From Alistipes sp. (lineage in GTDB: Bacteria > Bacteroidota > Bacteroidia > Bacteroidales > Rikenellaceae), in the NCBI GenBank assembly GCA_020026375.1, contig JAHHQN010000005.1, positions 1 to 64,000 on the forward strand: a stretch of DNA of 64,000 bases, written 5' to 3'. The notes beneath the pieces were generated by a model that searched no databases, had not been told where the DNA came from, and worked only from the letters and a program-made list of their open reading frames with translations. Below are positions 41,964 through 50,486 of the stretch, piece by piece (the first letter of the stretch is position 1; every line of letters begins with the position of its first letter). Made by a program: the position numbers and the translations under genes.

Positions 41964-42545
41964 CTAATGCTTCGCCGCTTTTTTCCAGCGCAGATAACCC
42001 GCCACGGCCAGTCCGCAATAGAGCAGATAGAGGCCTGCGGTGAAGGGGATTCCCTTGTAGAAGTAGAGACCCACGGAGATGGCATCGACCACGAGCCACA
42101 CGAGCCACTGCTCGACATACTTGCGCGAGAGCAGCCACATGGCCACGATGCAGAGCGCCGTGGAGCAGGAGTCCCAGAACGGCACGGTGCTGTTGGTCAG
42201 TTCCGTGAGGAAGAAATAGATGCCCACGTGTGCCACGGCATAGACAGCCACCAGCGCAGGCACAATCCGCCACGGCGTGTGGGCGATGTCGATGCTTTGC
42301 TGTGTGTTGTCCTCATGTCGCGCGGCATTCTTGCGCCACATCAGCCAGCCATAGAGGCCGGCCAGCACATAGTAGAGCTGCATGGAGAAGTCGGCATAGA
42401 GTCCCTTCTCGAAATAGAGCGCACCATGCACCATCGGCATGACAAGGCCCACCACCCAAAGGCGGATATCGGCCCTGTACTCCAACCACAAGTAGAGCAG
42501 TCCGAGCACGATGCCCGTAATCTGCAGAATCAGAAACCAATCCAT
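41964..42545 (-). CDS. pnuT: PnuC-family transporter, probable thiamine transporter PnuT
   Basis: A 193-residue membrane protein of the PnuC family: a 3+1+3 arrangement of hydrophobic helices, aromatic-rich GLLYLWLEYRADIRLWVVGLV near the N terminus, a QLYYVLAGLYGWLMWRK segment, and YVEQWLVWLVVDAISVGLYFYKG near residue 140. PnuC proteins move vitamins by facilitated diffusion coupled to phosphorylation. The gene lies 14 bp after a TonB receptor whose leader is a TPP riboswitch, the arrangement described for the thiamine-specific subgroup PnuT in Bacteroidetes, so thiamine is the inferred substrate, not nicotinamide riboside. Confidence 0.85.
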   Translation of the reverse strand: MDWFLILQITGIVLGLLYLWLEYRADIRLWVVGLVMPMVHGALYFEKGLYADFSMQLYYVLAGLYGWLMWRKNAARHEDNTQQSIDIAHTPWRIVPALVAVYAVAHVGIYFFLTELTNSTVPFWDSCSTALCIVAMWLLSRKYVEQWLVWLVVDAISVGLYFYKGIPFTAGLYLLYCGLAVAGYLRWKKAAKH

Positions 42546-42559
42546 CGGCTGCCGTCAGA

Positions 42560-44869
42560 TTAAAATTTCACGGTCACGTTGGCCATCACATTGATGGGGG
42601 CCTGTGCGAAGTAGTAGGCCGTATGCTCCACCTCCACCTTGCCGTTGTTCTTCGTGGCCGACGAATAACCGTAGCCGTTGCTCTCGTACTCGGCATCGAA
42701 GAGGTTGTAAATCATCACACCGAAACGCACGCTGCGCGCCATGCGGGTCTTGAGCGTATAACCCAGATTGAGGTTGGTGACGCAGTAGGGGTCGAGCATC
42801 AGCTCGCGGTTCTCGTAGTTGGAGAAGTACTGACGGCTGACATACTGGGTGTTGAACACGGCCTCGAAACCCTTGTGGTGGAAGTCGAGACCCACATTGG
42901 CGATGGTCTTGGGCGAGAAGGCCAGACGGGTGGTACCCATCTTGGTGTCGATGTACTCCACGGGTTCCCAGTTCTCGCTGACGAGGATACGGTGGACGTA
43001 GTTCTCCACACGGTTCTGACTGAAGGTGGCGTTGGCCGAAGCGGTGAACCAGTCGGTCGCTCTGACCGAAGCCGACAACTCGATACCACGACGGTAGCTG
43101 TCCTTCACATTGTCGTTCAGTGCATCGAAATCGGCATTGATATGACCCGTCGGCACGAGCTGGTTGTCGTACTTCATGTAGTAGAGATTGATGCCGGCCG
43201 AGAAGCAGGGCGAGGTGTAGTTGTAGCCCAGCTCATAGTCGAACATCTTCTCCGACGAGGGGTAGCTCTTCTCGGAGAGCATCTCGAACATGTAGCGGTC
43301 GGTGAAGTCGCCGCGCGTAGGCTCCTTCTGCGCAATGGAGAACGAGAAGTAGAAGTTGTGACGCTTGGCCAGATTGTAGCTGAGGCCCACATGGGGATTG
43401 AAGAAGTAGTATTTCTTGTCCACGGCGATGGGCTGCATGGCCTTCAGCGCGTCGACATAGTTGTCGTTGACACCCGAAGCCTCATAGGACACGGCACGGA
43501 ACTGCAGGTCGGCAAACAGACGCAGACCGTCCGTCACCTCCCAGTTGGCACGCGCAAAGAGGTTGCCATCGTGCTTGGTGGCGTCGTTGTCGTACCAGCG
43601 GCGGTGGGCATACTGCTCGGGGGTCAGACCGTCGACCCAGCCGAAAGTACCCCAGTGGGGGCAGGTGTAGTAACTGTAAGAGCCGCCGAACGAAACATCG
43701 AGACCTCGGTGGGAGTAGTGCATGGCACCGTTCACACCGGCCAGATGGTTCTGCATCACCTTCTTGCGGATAATGTCGGCACGCACCTTTCCGTTGTCGT
43801 CATAGGCGATATCGTCGGGGAAGGAGTACTCCAGGAGTTTCTTGTTGCCCTTGTACTGGCGGTAGAAACCGTAGCCGTAGGTGTAGAAAATCGTACCGTT
43901 CATCGACCACTTCGAATTGATGTGGTGGTTGAGAATCATCTGGTTGTTGATCTGGAGATAGTTGTCGGTCTGGTCCTTGTAGTAGGCCGTGGCAGCCACC
44001 ACCGGCTCGTCCCAGTTGTTGGGGTCGGTGACGATGTTGCCGTTGCCGTCGCGGCTGAAGATGTCGTACTGTCCCGAGGTGTGGTAGCGGCGGCCGTACT
44101 TGGCCATCTCCTCCCTGGTGGCACCCTGATAGGTCAGATAGGTGCGCGCCTTACCACCGAACGACACGAATTTGAGCATGGTGTTGCCGCTGTAATAGCC
44201 GGCCTGCAACATGTAGGACTTCAGATCGGTGGCACCGCGGTCGACATAACCGTCGGAGGCAATGTGGGAGATACGCGCATCGACGGTCCAGTGACCGCCC
44301 ATGAGACCCGACGAGACATGCACCGACTGCTTGTTGGTGTTGTAGGAGCCGTAGGAGAACGACGCATCGCCGCCGAACTCGGTCTGGAGGGCGTCGGTAG
44401 TCATGTTGATGGCACCGCCGAAAGCACCCGTACCGTTGGTCGAGATGCCGGCACCGCGCTGCACCTGAATCGTGCCGACCGACGAAATGAGGTCGGGGGT
44501 GTCGTACCAGTACATCTGGTGGGAGTCGGCGTTGTTCATCGACACACCGTTGATGGTCACATTCAGACGTGTGGCATCGGTTCCGCGCATACGCATCGAG
44601 GTGTTACCCACACCGATACCAGTCTCGCTGGTGGCAATCATCGACGGAGTGAGCGCCAACACCGAGGGAATATCCATTCCGTAATTGTGTTTCGAGAGAG
44701 CCTCCTTCGAGAGGTCATCGTAGACAGCCGGCATCGACCGTGTGGCGCGTGTGGCGGTCACCTCCACCTCCTGGAGTTCATACATTTTCAGAGAATCGCT
44801 CTCCACGTCCTGAGCATGGGCCGTAACCACGGCCGCCATTGCCGCAATGGGCAGTAAAAACCTTTTCAT
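42560..44869 (-). CDS. TonB-dependent receptor, probable thiamine uptake
   Basis: A 769-residue outer-membrane receptor. Signal peptide (KRFLLPIAAMAAVVTAHAQ), a TonB-box-like start of the mature part (MYELQEVEVTATRATRSMP), plug domain (IPSVLALTPSMIATSETG, then TSMRMRGTDATRLNVTINGV and IQVQRGAGISTNGTGAFGGAINM), and a 22-strand-type barrel ending in ANVTVKF. No carboxypeptidase-like extension. The TPP riboswitch in its leader identifies it as a thiamine-repressed gene, so it likely imports thiamine or its phosphates. Shares a transcript with the PnuC-family gene. Confidence 0.9.
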   Translation of the reverse strand: MKRFLLPIAAMAAVVTAHAQDVESDSLKMYELQEVEVTATRATRSMPAVYDDLSKEALSKHNYGMDIPSVLALTPSMIATSETGIGVGNTSMRMRGTDATRLNVTINGVSMNNADSHQMYWYDTPDLISSVGTIQVQRGAGISTNGTGAFGGAINMTTDALQTEFGGDASFSYGSYNTNKQSVHVSSGLMGGHWTVDARISHIASDGYVDRGATDLKSYMLQAGYYSGNTMLKFVSFGGKARTYLTYQGATREEMAKYGRRYHTSGQYDIFSRDGNGNIVTDPNNWDEPVVAATAYYKDQTDNYLQINNQMILNHHINSKWSMNGTIFYTYGYGFYRQYKGNKKLLEYSFPDDIAYDDNGKVRADIIRKKVMQNHLAGVNGAMHYSHRGLDVSFGGSYSYYTCPHWGTFGWVDGLTPEQYAHRRWYDNDATKHDGNLFARANWEVTDGLRLFADLQFRAVSYEASGVNDNYVDALKAMQPIAVDKKYYFFNPHVGLSYNLAKRHNFYFSFSIAQKEPTRGDFTDRYMFEMLSEKSYPSSEKMFDYELGYNYTSPCFSAGINLYYMKYDNQLVPTGHINADFDALNDNVKDSYRRGIELSASVRATDWFTASANATFSQNRVENYVHRILVSENWEPVEYIDTKMGTTRLAFSPKTIANVGLDFHHKGFEAVFNTQYVSRQYFSNYENRELMLDPYCVTNLNLGYTLKTRMARSVRFGVMIYNLFDAEYESNGYGYSSATKNNGKVEVEHTAYYFAQAPINVMANVTVKF

Positions 44870-44911
44870 GTGTTCAACTTTAAAGTTAATAAATGAAAAG
44901 GGGCATCTTAA

Positions 44912-44997
44912 TACAGATTACGCGACATCCCGGTCTCGGCATTACCCGTATCCGGTTCAATGGGTATAATCTCAGCCTGATAGTAAGGCACCCCTTA
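44912..44997 (-). promoter_or_regulatory. TPP riboswitch (thi box)
   Basis: The minus strand carries the thi-box core in order: AAGGGGTGCC, CAGGCTGAGATTATACCC, TTGAACCGGATACGGGTAAT and GCCGAGACCGGGATG. It lies between the TATCTTTG box and the receptor start. CCCCTTTT at 44897-44904 on the minus strand can pair with the aptamer's 5' AAGGGG, a possible expression platform. Thiamine pyrophosphate binding should switch off the receptor and PnuT genes. Confidence 0.95.
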
Positions 44998-45007
44998 GAA
45001 TTCGGTG

Positions 45008-45015
45008 CAAAGATA
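45008..45015 (-). promoter_or_regulatory. -7 box TATCTTTG of the TPP-riboswitch transcript
   Basis: Minus-strand perfect TAnnTTTG box; the riboswitch begins about 11 bp downstream, close to the expected transcription start. Confidence 0.75.
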
Positions 45016-45112
45016 TAACATTTCGGCCGGATTTCTATCAAATCGCAACTTAATAAAATTCTTTAATTTTATTCCTCCGCCTTCGCCACTCCCCCGCCCC
45101 ACCTCACCGACC

Positions 45113-45147
45113 GGCAAAAAAAAGCGTCCGACCTCAAGGTCGGACGC
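45113..45147 (-). terminator. Terminator of gltX-galM
   Basis: GCGTCCGACCT pairs perfectly with AGGTCGGACGC with a 2-nt apical gap, followed on the minus strand by a run of eight T. Confidence 0.85.
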
Positions 45148-45174
45148 CATGTTTTCGAGACAGGCAATGCCCAT

Positions 45175-46230
45175 TTAGAATGTACCGAAGCGGAAGACAA
45201 TCTTCTGACAGTAGATTTCGCCCGGATTCAGAATCGGCGAGGGGAAATTCTCGTGGTTGACGGCATCGGGATAGTTCTGACACTCGATGGCCACACCTGC
45301 GTGGTCGATGTAACGGCTGCCCGATTTGGTTTCGGGACAACCGCACGAAAGCCAGTTGCCGGTGTAGACCATCACGCTGGGCTGCGAGGTGAGAATCGTC
45401 ACACAACGGCCCGAACGTGCATCGCGCAGCTCGCCGGCCTCGCCGAGGATATCCTTCTTCCAGCCCTCGATGACGAAGGGGTGGTCGTAGCCGCGGAAAT
45501 CGCCGATGTGGTTGAACTCCGAGCCGATACCCTCGCGGAACGGACGGAACGAGCGGAAATCTTGGGGCGTACCCTCCACGGGGAGGAGTCGTCCGGTAGG
45601 AATCTGCTTGTCGTTCATCTCCAGCACCTCCGAGCAGTTCAGACGCAGCTCGTGGTCGAGGATATCACCGCTGTTCTCTCCCGAGAGGTTGAGATAGAGG
45701 TGGTTGGTCAGGTTGACCACCGTGGTCTTGTCGCAAGCCGCACGGTAGGTGATTTCCAGCGCGTTGTCGTCATCGAAGTCGAAGACCGCCTCCACCTGCA
45801 TCTCGCCCGGGTAGCCCTGGTCGCCGTCGGGCGACACCAGCACCATGGCGATGCGGTTGGTCTCCACACGGCTCTCCCACACACGGTTGGCGAAGTTGTC
45901 CGTACCGCCGTGGAGGTGGTTCACACCGTTGTTGACTTCGAGACAATACTCCTTGCCGTCGACGGTCATACGGCCGAAGGCGATACGGTTGGCCACACGA
46001 CCCACCGTCTTGCCGCTGGCCGCTCCGTCGCGGAAATAGCCCTGTGCATGTTTGTATCCCAGTGCCACGTCGGCCAGTCGGCCTTCGCGGTCGGGAACGA
46101 GAATGGAGACCACCGCCGCACCGAAGTTGGTGACCTTCACTTCCGCACCCTTCGCATTGCGCATGGTGTAGAGAATGATGGCCTCGCCTTCGGGCGTTGC
46201 GCCCCATACCTGCTGTTCGATTTCAATCAT
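45175..46230 (-). CDS. galM: Aldose 1-epimerase
   Basis: A 351-residue galactose mutarotase that interconverts alpha and beta aldose anomers. Family features: LGYKHAQGYFRDGAASGKTVGRVANRIA (near residue 57), NNGVNHLHGGTDNFANRVW with the catalytic His (about 103), VVNLTNHLYLNLSGEN with the second His, and the C-terminal HAGVAIECQNYPDAVNH with the catalytic Glu. No signal peptide, so cytoplasmic. The stop of gltX and its ATG overlap by one base (TAATG), so it is co-translated with gltX. Confidence 0.93.
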   Translation of the reverse strand: MIEIEQQVWGATPEGEAIILYTMRNAKGAEVKVTNFGAAVVSILVPDREGRLADVALGYKHAQGYFRDGAASGKTVGRVANRIAFGRMTVDGKEYCLEVNNGVNHLHGGTDNFANRVWESRVETNRIAMVLVSPDGDQGYPGEMQVEAVFDFDDDNALEITYRAACDKTTVVNLTNHLYLNLSGENSGDILDHELRLNCSEVLEMNDKQIPTGRLLPVEGTPQDFRSFRPFREGIGSEFNHIGDFRGYDHPFVIEGWKKDILGEAGELRDARSGRCVTILTSQPSVMVYTGNWLSCGCPETKSGSRYIDHAGVAIECQNYPDAVNHENFPSPILNPGEIYCQKIVFRFGTF

Positions 46231-47765
46231 TATTCTATAGGTTTAAGGTTAGCCAAGAGATGGTCGATACGACGCAAAGTCTCCTCCTTGCCGATGAACG
46301 ATGTGACATCGTACATGCCGGGACCCTTGCCTGCACCCACCAGCGCCAGACGCAGCGTATTCATCACCTGACCCATACCGTAACCCTTCTCGGTAATCCA
46401 CTCGTGGACAATCTTCTCGGTGTTCTCCAGCGAGAAGTCGTCGATGGCGGCCAGCACCTCGCGCACCTCGGTGAGGATACGGGGGTTGTCGCCCTTCCAG
46501 TACTTCTTGGCCTGCTTGGCATCGTACTCGGCGGGAGCCACGAAGAAGAACGAGGTCAAATCCCACAGCTCGGTGATGAACGAGGCACGCTCCTTCATGA
46601 TGCCTGCCGCCTTGCCGGCCAGCTCGTCAGACACCTCGATGCCATGCTCCTTGAGAATGGGCTGGTACAACTCGGCCAGCTCGGCATCGCTCTTGTGGTG
46701 CATGTACTGGGCATTGAACCACTTGGCCTTGTCGGGCTGGAAACGTGCGCCCGACTTCGATACGCGCTCCAGCGAGAAGTTGTCGATGAGTTCCTGCATC
46801 GAGAAAATCTCCTGCTCGGTACCGGGGTTCCAGCCCAGGAGGGCCAGCATGTTGATGAATGCCTCGGGATAGTAGCCGTCCTCGCGGTAGCCGTGGGCGG
46901 TCTCACCCGTTGCGGGCGACTTCCAGAAGAGGGGGAATACGGGGAAACCCATCTTGTCGCCGTCGCGCTTCGAGAGCTTGCCGCCGCCCGTGGGCTTCAG
47001 CAGCAGGGGCAAGTGGGCAAATTCGGGCTGGGTGTCGCTCCAGCCGAAGGCCTTGTAGAGCAGGTAGTGGAGGGGCAGCGAAGGCAGCCACTCCTCACCG
47101 CGGATAACGTGCGACACCTCCATGAGGTGGTCGTCGACGATGTTGGCCAGGTGATAGGTGGGCAGTGCGTCGACCGACTTGTAGAGCACCTTGTCGTCGA
47201 GGGTCGAGGTGTTGACCTCCACATGACCGCGAATCAGGTCGTCCATCTCCACCAGCTCGTTCTCGGGCATCTTGAAGCGGATTACCCACTGGTCACCGCG
47301 CTCGATGCGCGCCTTGACCTCCTCGGCCGACAGTGACAGAGAGGTGGGCAGCTGCTCACGTACCTCATAATTATAGGCAAAAGCCTTGCCCTCGGCCTCG
47401 GCAGCCTGACGGAAGGCGTTCAGTTCGTCGGCAGTGTCGAAGGCATAGTAAGCCCAGCCGGCCTCAACGAGCTGGAGGGCATACTTCAGATAGAGATCGC
47501 GGCGCTCGCTCTGACGGTAGGGGGCATGGGGTCCGCCCACACCGACACCCTCGTCGATTTCGATACCGCACCATTTCAGCGACTCCATGATGTAGTCCTC
47601 GGCTCCGGGGACAAAACGCTGCGAGTCGGTGTCCTCGATACGGAGAATCATCGTACCCTTGTGCTGGCGCGCAAAGAGGTAGTTGTAGAGGGCGGTACGC
47701 ACACCGCCTATGTGAAGAGGTCCCGTGGGACTCGGTGCGAAACGCACGCGAACAGGTCTTTCCAT
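46230..47765 (-). CDS. gltX: Glutamyl-tRNA synthetase
   Basis: A 511-residue class I synthetase. HIGH motif [21 protein letters not shown] (residues 8-28), [21 protein letters not shown], and the KMSKS equivalent [16 protein letters not shown] near residue 257. It lacks the CxC..C zinc cluster of some GluRS; with a separate glnS present, it is expected to be discriminating. First gene of a unit with galM. Confidence 0.96.
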   Translation of the reverse strand: MERPVRVRFAPSPTGPLHIGGVRTALYNYLFARQHKGTMILRIEDTDSQRFVPGAEDYIMESLKWCGIEIDEGVGVGGPHAPYRQSERRDLYLKYALQLVEAGWAYYAFDTADELNAFRQAAEAEGKAFAYNYEVREQLPTSLSLSAEEVKARIERGDQWVIRFKMPENELVEMDDLIRGHVEVNTSTLDDKVLYKSVDALPTYHLANIVDDHLMEVSHVIRGEEWLPSLPLHYLLYKAFGWSDTQPEFAHLPLLLKPTGGGKLSKRDGDKMGFPVFPLFWKSPATGETAHGYREDGYYPEAFINMLALLGWNPGTEQEIFSMQELIDNFSLERVSKSGARFQPDKAKWFNAQYMHHKSDAELAELYQPILKEHGIEVSDELAGKAAGIMKERASFITELWDLTSFFFVAPAEYDAKQAKKYWKGDNPRILTEVREVLAAIDDFSLENTEKIVHEWITEKGYGMGQVMNTLRLALVGAGKGPGMYDVTSFIGKEETLRRIDHLLANLKPIE

Positions 47766-47883
47766 GTTTTTTTACGTTTTTTTTGCATTGCATCGTCCGT
47801 CCGCCGACCGGCAGACGAACCGACACGTCATATCCTATAAATCAGTTAATCGTTATCATGTTTCACAGGCTCGCGCACCCCCA

Positions 47884-48612
47884 CTATCGGATTCTGTACT
47901 CCACTCTGATGGTGATGCGGGCCTTCTTCTGACGGCTCGAGGTGTTGAACGAACCTCCGGCCGAGAACTCCTCGTTGGTGTTGGCTCCCGTAATCTGGAA
48001 CACGCCCAGACGCGCCGAGGCCACACGATCGATTTTGGCGCCGGCATTGTCGCCGATTTTCTCGGCACGCACACGCGCATCGGCCGAAGCCTTCTCGATG
48101 AGTCCCTGCTTGATGGTGTCCAATCCCGTGTAGTAGTACGACGGGGCATAGGCCTCAATCGACACCCCCTGGGCAATGAGCGACGAGATCTCGCGCGAGA
48201 CCTTCTCCACCAAATCGACCTGTTTCGACTCCACGGTGAAGCTCTGTCGCAGCTGGTAGCCGCGGAACCGCTGGCCGCCGTAGTTGCCGTTGGAGGTGTA
48301 GACCGTCTCGTAGGTCTTGTCGACATTGACAAAGGCGAAGACCACCTCTCCGTCAGGGATTCCCTTTTCGCGGAGGTAGGCCTGCACCTTGGCCTTGCTC
48401 GCCTCAATCTGCGCGTAGCCCGAAGCCACGTTAGACGATTCGGCAACGACGCACCCCGTCCAGACAATCAAATCCGATGAAAATTCCGTCTCGCCGAGTC
48501 CCGTCACCACAATCGTATCCTGCGAACGGTACTTGTAGGTGTAGGCGCGTCCCAAGACGAATGCACACAGAAGAAGGGCCAGGCCCAGAATGATGAAATG
48601 CTTGGTTTTCAT
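47884..48612 (-). CDS. SIMPL (DUF541) domain protein
   Basis: A 242-residue envelope protein with an N-terminal hydrophobic anchor (KHFIILGLALLLCAFVLGRAY), then a SIMPL/DUF541 domain: TIVVTGLGETEFSSDLIVWTG, YAQIEASKAKVQAYLREKGI, and KQVDLVEKVSREISSLIAQGV, with a C-terminal KARITIRVEYRI strand. SIMPL proteins form periplasmic oligomers related to mouse IRAK-binding protein and E. coli YggE; function is poorly known. Located between gltX and ychF on the same strand, with gaps too large to prove an operon. Confidence 0.88.
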   Translation of the reverse strand: MKTKHFIILGLALLLCAFVLGRAYTYKYRSQDTIVVTGLGETEFSSDLIVWTGCVVAESSNVASGYAQIEASKAKVQAYLREKGIPDGEVVFAFVNVDKTYETVYTSNGNYGGQRFRGYQLRQSFTVESKQVDLVEKVSREISSLIAQGVSIEAYAPSYYYTGLDTIKQGLIEKASADARVRAEKIGDNAGAKIDRVASARLGVFQITGANTNEEFSAGGSFNTSSRQKKARITIRVEYRIR

Positions 48613-48676
48613 GGTCGTATTGTTTTTTTAAGGTTCGACATTGTCCGTACCGCACTTCCGCGACGGGGCGCAACCG

Positions 48677-49777
48677 TCAGACGTTGAAGAGGAAGTGCAT
48701 GATGTCGCCGTCCTCAACGACATACTCCTTGCCCTCGACACCGATTTTTCCGGCATCGCGGCACGCCTTCTCCGACTTCAGTTCCACATAGTCGTCATAC
48801 TTGATGACCTCGGCACGGATAAATCCCTTCTCGAAGTCGGTGTGAATGACACCAGCGGTCTGGGGGGCCTTCATGCCGCGCGAGAAGGTCCAGGCACGGG
48901 TCTCGTCGGCACCCGTGGTGAAGAAGGTCTCGAGGTTGAGCAGTTTGTAGGCCGACTTGATGAGTCGTGCCACGCCCGACTCCTTCAGACCCAAATCCTC
49001 GAGGAACATCTTGCGCTCCTCATACTCCTCCAACTCGGCGATGTCGGCCTCGGTGGCGGCGGCAATAATCAGCATCTCGGCCTTCTCGTCCTTGATGGCC
49101 TCCTTCACCGCATCGGTGTAGGCGTTGCCGGTGGCGGCGCTCGCCTCGTCGACGTTGCAGACATACAACACCGGTTTGTCGGTCAGCAGGCTGAGGTCGG
49201 CCACCAGTTTCTTGTCGTCCTTGTCGAGTTCGAGCGTGCGGCACGAGAGTCCCTGCTCGAGGAGCGACTTGTACTGCAGGAGCAGCTCCACGGTGCGCTT
49301 GGCGTTCTTGTCGCCGCCCGAGGTGGCCTGCTTCTGGGTCTTGGCCAGACGATTCTCGATGGTCTCCAAATCCTTGAGCTGCAACTCGGTGTCGATGATG
49401 CCCTTGTCTCTGACGGGGTCAATCGAACCGTCGACATGGGTGATGTTGCCGTTGTCGAAGCAACGCAGAACGTGGATAATCGCGTTGGTGTTGCGGATAT
49501 TGCCTAAGAACTTGTTACCCAGACCCTCACCCTGCGAGGCACCCTTCACCAGACCGGCGATGTCGACAATCTCGATGGTGGTGGGAATCACACGCTTGGG
49601 GTTGTCAATCTCGGCCAGACGAATCAGTCGCTCGTCGGGTACGGTGATAACGCCCACGTTGGGTTCAATAGTACAGAAAGGAAAATTTGCCGCCTGTGCC
49701 TTTGCGTTCGACAGGCAGTTGAAAAGTGTCGATTTACCGACATTGGGCAATCCTACGATGCCGCATTGAAGTGCCAT
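48677..49777 (-). CDS. ychF: Redox-regulated ATPase YchF
   Basis: A 366-residue Obg-family P-loop protein that prefers ATP. G1 is CGIVGLPNVGKSTLFNCLS (residues 5-23), G3 DIAGLVKGASQGEGLGNKFL near residue 69, and the G4 position reads YVCNVDE, lacking the NKxD that confers GTP specificity, as in all YchF. A coiled-coil insertion and the C-terminal TGS domain (ADETRAWTFSRGMKAPQTAGVIHTDFEKGFIRAEV) are complete. Ribosome-associated stress protein in other bacteria. Confidence 0.96.
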   Translation of the reverse strand: MALQCGIVGLPNVGKSTLFNCLSNAKAQAANFPFCTIEPNVGVITVPDERLIRLAEIDNPKRVIPTTIEIVDIAGLVKGASQGEGLGNKFLGNIRNTNAIIHVLRCFDNGNITHVDGSIDPVRDKGIIDTELQLKDLETIENRLAKTQKQATSGGDKNAKRTVELLLQYKSLLEQGLSCRTLELDKDDKKLVADLSLLTDKPVLYVCNVDEASAATGNAYTDAVKEAIKDEKAEMLIIAAATEADIAELEEYEERKMFLEDLGLKESGVARLIKSAYKLLNLETFFTTGADETRAWTFSRGMKAPQTAGVIHTDFEKGFIRAEVIKYDDYVELKSEKACRDAGKIGVEGKEYVVEDGDIMHFLFNV

Positions 49778-49805
49778 ATATTTCTCTAATTATCGTTTTA
49801 AAATG

Positions 49806-49813
49806 CAAATATA
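49806..49813 (-). promoter_or_regulatory. -7 box TATATTTG for ychF
   Basis: Minus-strand TAnnTTTG match 28 bp upstream of ychF. Confidence 0.6.
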
Positions 49814-49919
49814 CAAATTTTATAGGGTTCGGTATGCTTCTTTGCACTTAAAATACTACATGACGACAATATACGTTAAATAATCGGTGGCTTTACTTGA
49901 AAAAGCCCTCGAGAATCGC

Positions 49920-49927
49920 TACCTTTG
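49920..49927 (+). promoter_or_regulatory. -7 box TACCTTTG for mscL
   Basis: TAnnTTTG match 40 bp before the mscL ATG. Confidence 0.6.
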
Positions 49928-49967
49928 AAGGAAAATTCACTAACCGACAAAAAAAACACGACCAACT

Positions 49968-50402
49968 ATGAAAAGCAAGTTCCTGGCCGATTTCAAGGCC
50001 TTCGCCATGAAGGGTAATGTATTGGACATGGCAGTGGGTGTCATCATCGGCGGCGCATTCGGCAAGATTGTCACCTCGCTGGTAAACGATATCATCATGC
50101 CGCTGATCGGCACCCTCATCGGCGGCATCAACTTCACCGACCTGAAATGGGTCATTCGCGAGGCCTCGCAGGAGACCGCCCTGCCCGAAGTGTCGATTGC
50201 CTATGGCAAATTCTTGCAGAATACGGTTGATTTTCTGATTATCGCCTTCTCGATTTTCCTCTTCATATCGGCCATACAGCGCATCACCCGCAAGAAGGAA
50301 CAACAGGCCGCCGCACCCCAACCGGCACCCCAGCCTTCGGCCGAGGAGCGTCTGCTCACCGAAATCCGCGACCTGCTGAAGGAGAACAGCGAGAAGAAAT
50401 AA
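49968..50402 (+). CDS. mscL: Large-conductance mechanosensitive channel MscL
   Basis: A 144-residue homopentameric channel that opens under membrane tension to relieve hypo-osmotic stress. The N-terminal helix [21 protein letters not shown] leads into TM1 [26 protein letters not shown] (residues 20-45). The periplasmic loop is IRE to LPEV, TM2 is [19 protein letters not shown], and a charged C-terminal helix ([17 protein letters not shown]) follows an Ala/Pro linker. Full length. Confidence 0.97.
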   Translation: MKSKFLADFKAFAMKGNVLDMAVGVIIGGAFGKIVTSLVNDIIMPLIGTLIGGINFTDLKWVIREASQETALPEVSIAYGKFLQNTVDFLIIAFSIFLFISAIQRITRKKEQQAAAPQPAPQPSAEERLLTEIRDLLKENSEKK

Positions 50403-50455
50403 TAAAAATTTTGCATAAAGTTTGAAGGAACACCACTCGATACCGAAATTTGGAT

Positions 50456-50463
50456 TACCTTTG
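50456..50463 (+). promoter_or_regulatory. -7 box TACCTTTG for the acidic protein gene and rsmI
   Basis: TAnnTTTG match 23 bp before the ATG at 50487. Confidence 0.6.
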
Positions 50464-50486
50464 GACTTCAAATAAATTTCAGACTT

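Noticed and set aside
42623..44857. 744-codon plus-strand frame opposite the TonB receptor
   Set aside because: Valine/glycine-rich antisense shadow with no family features; the receptor on the minus strand has signal peptide, plug and barrel.
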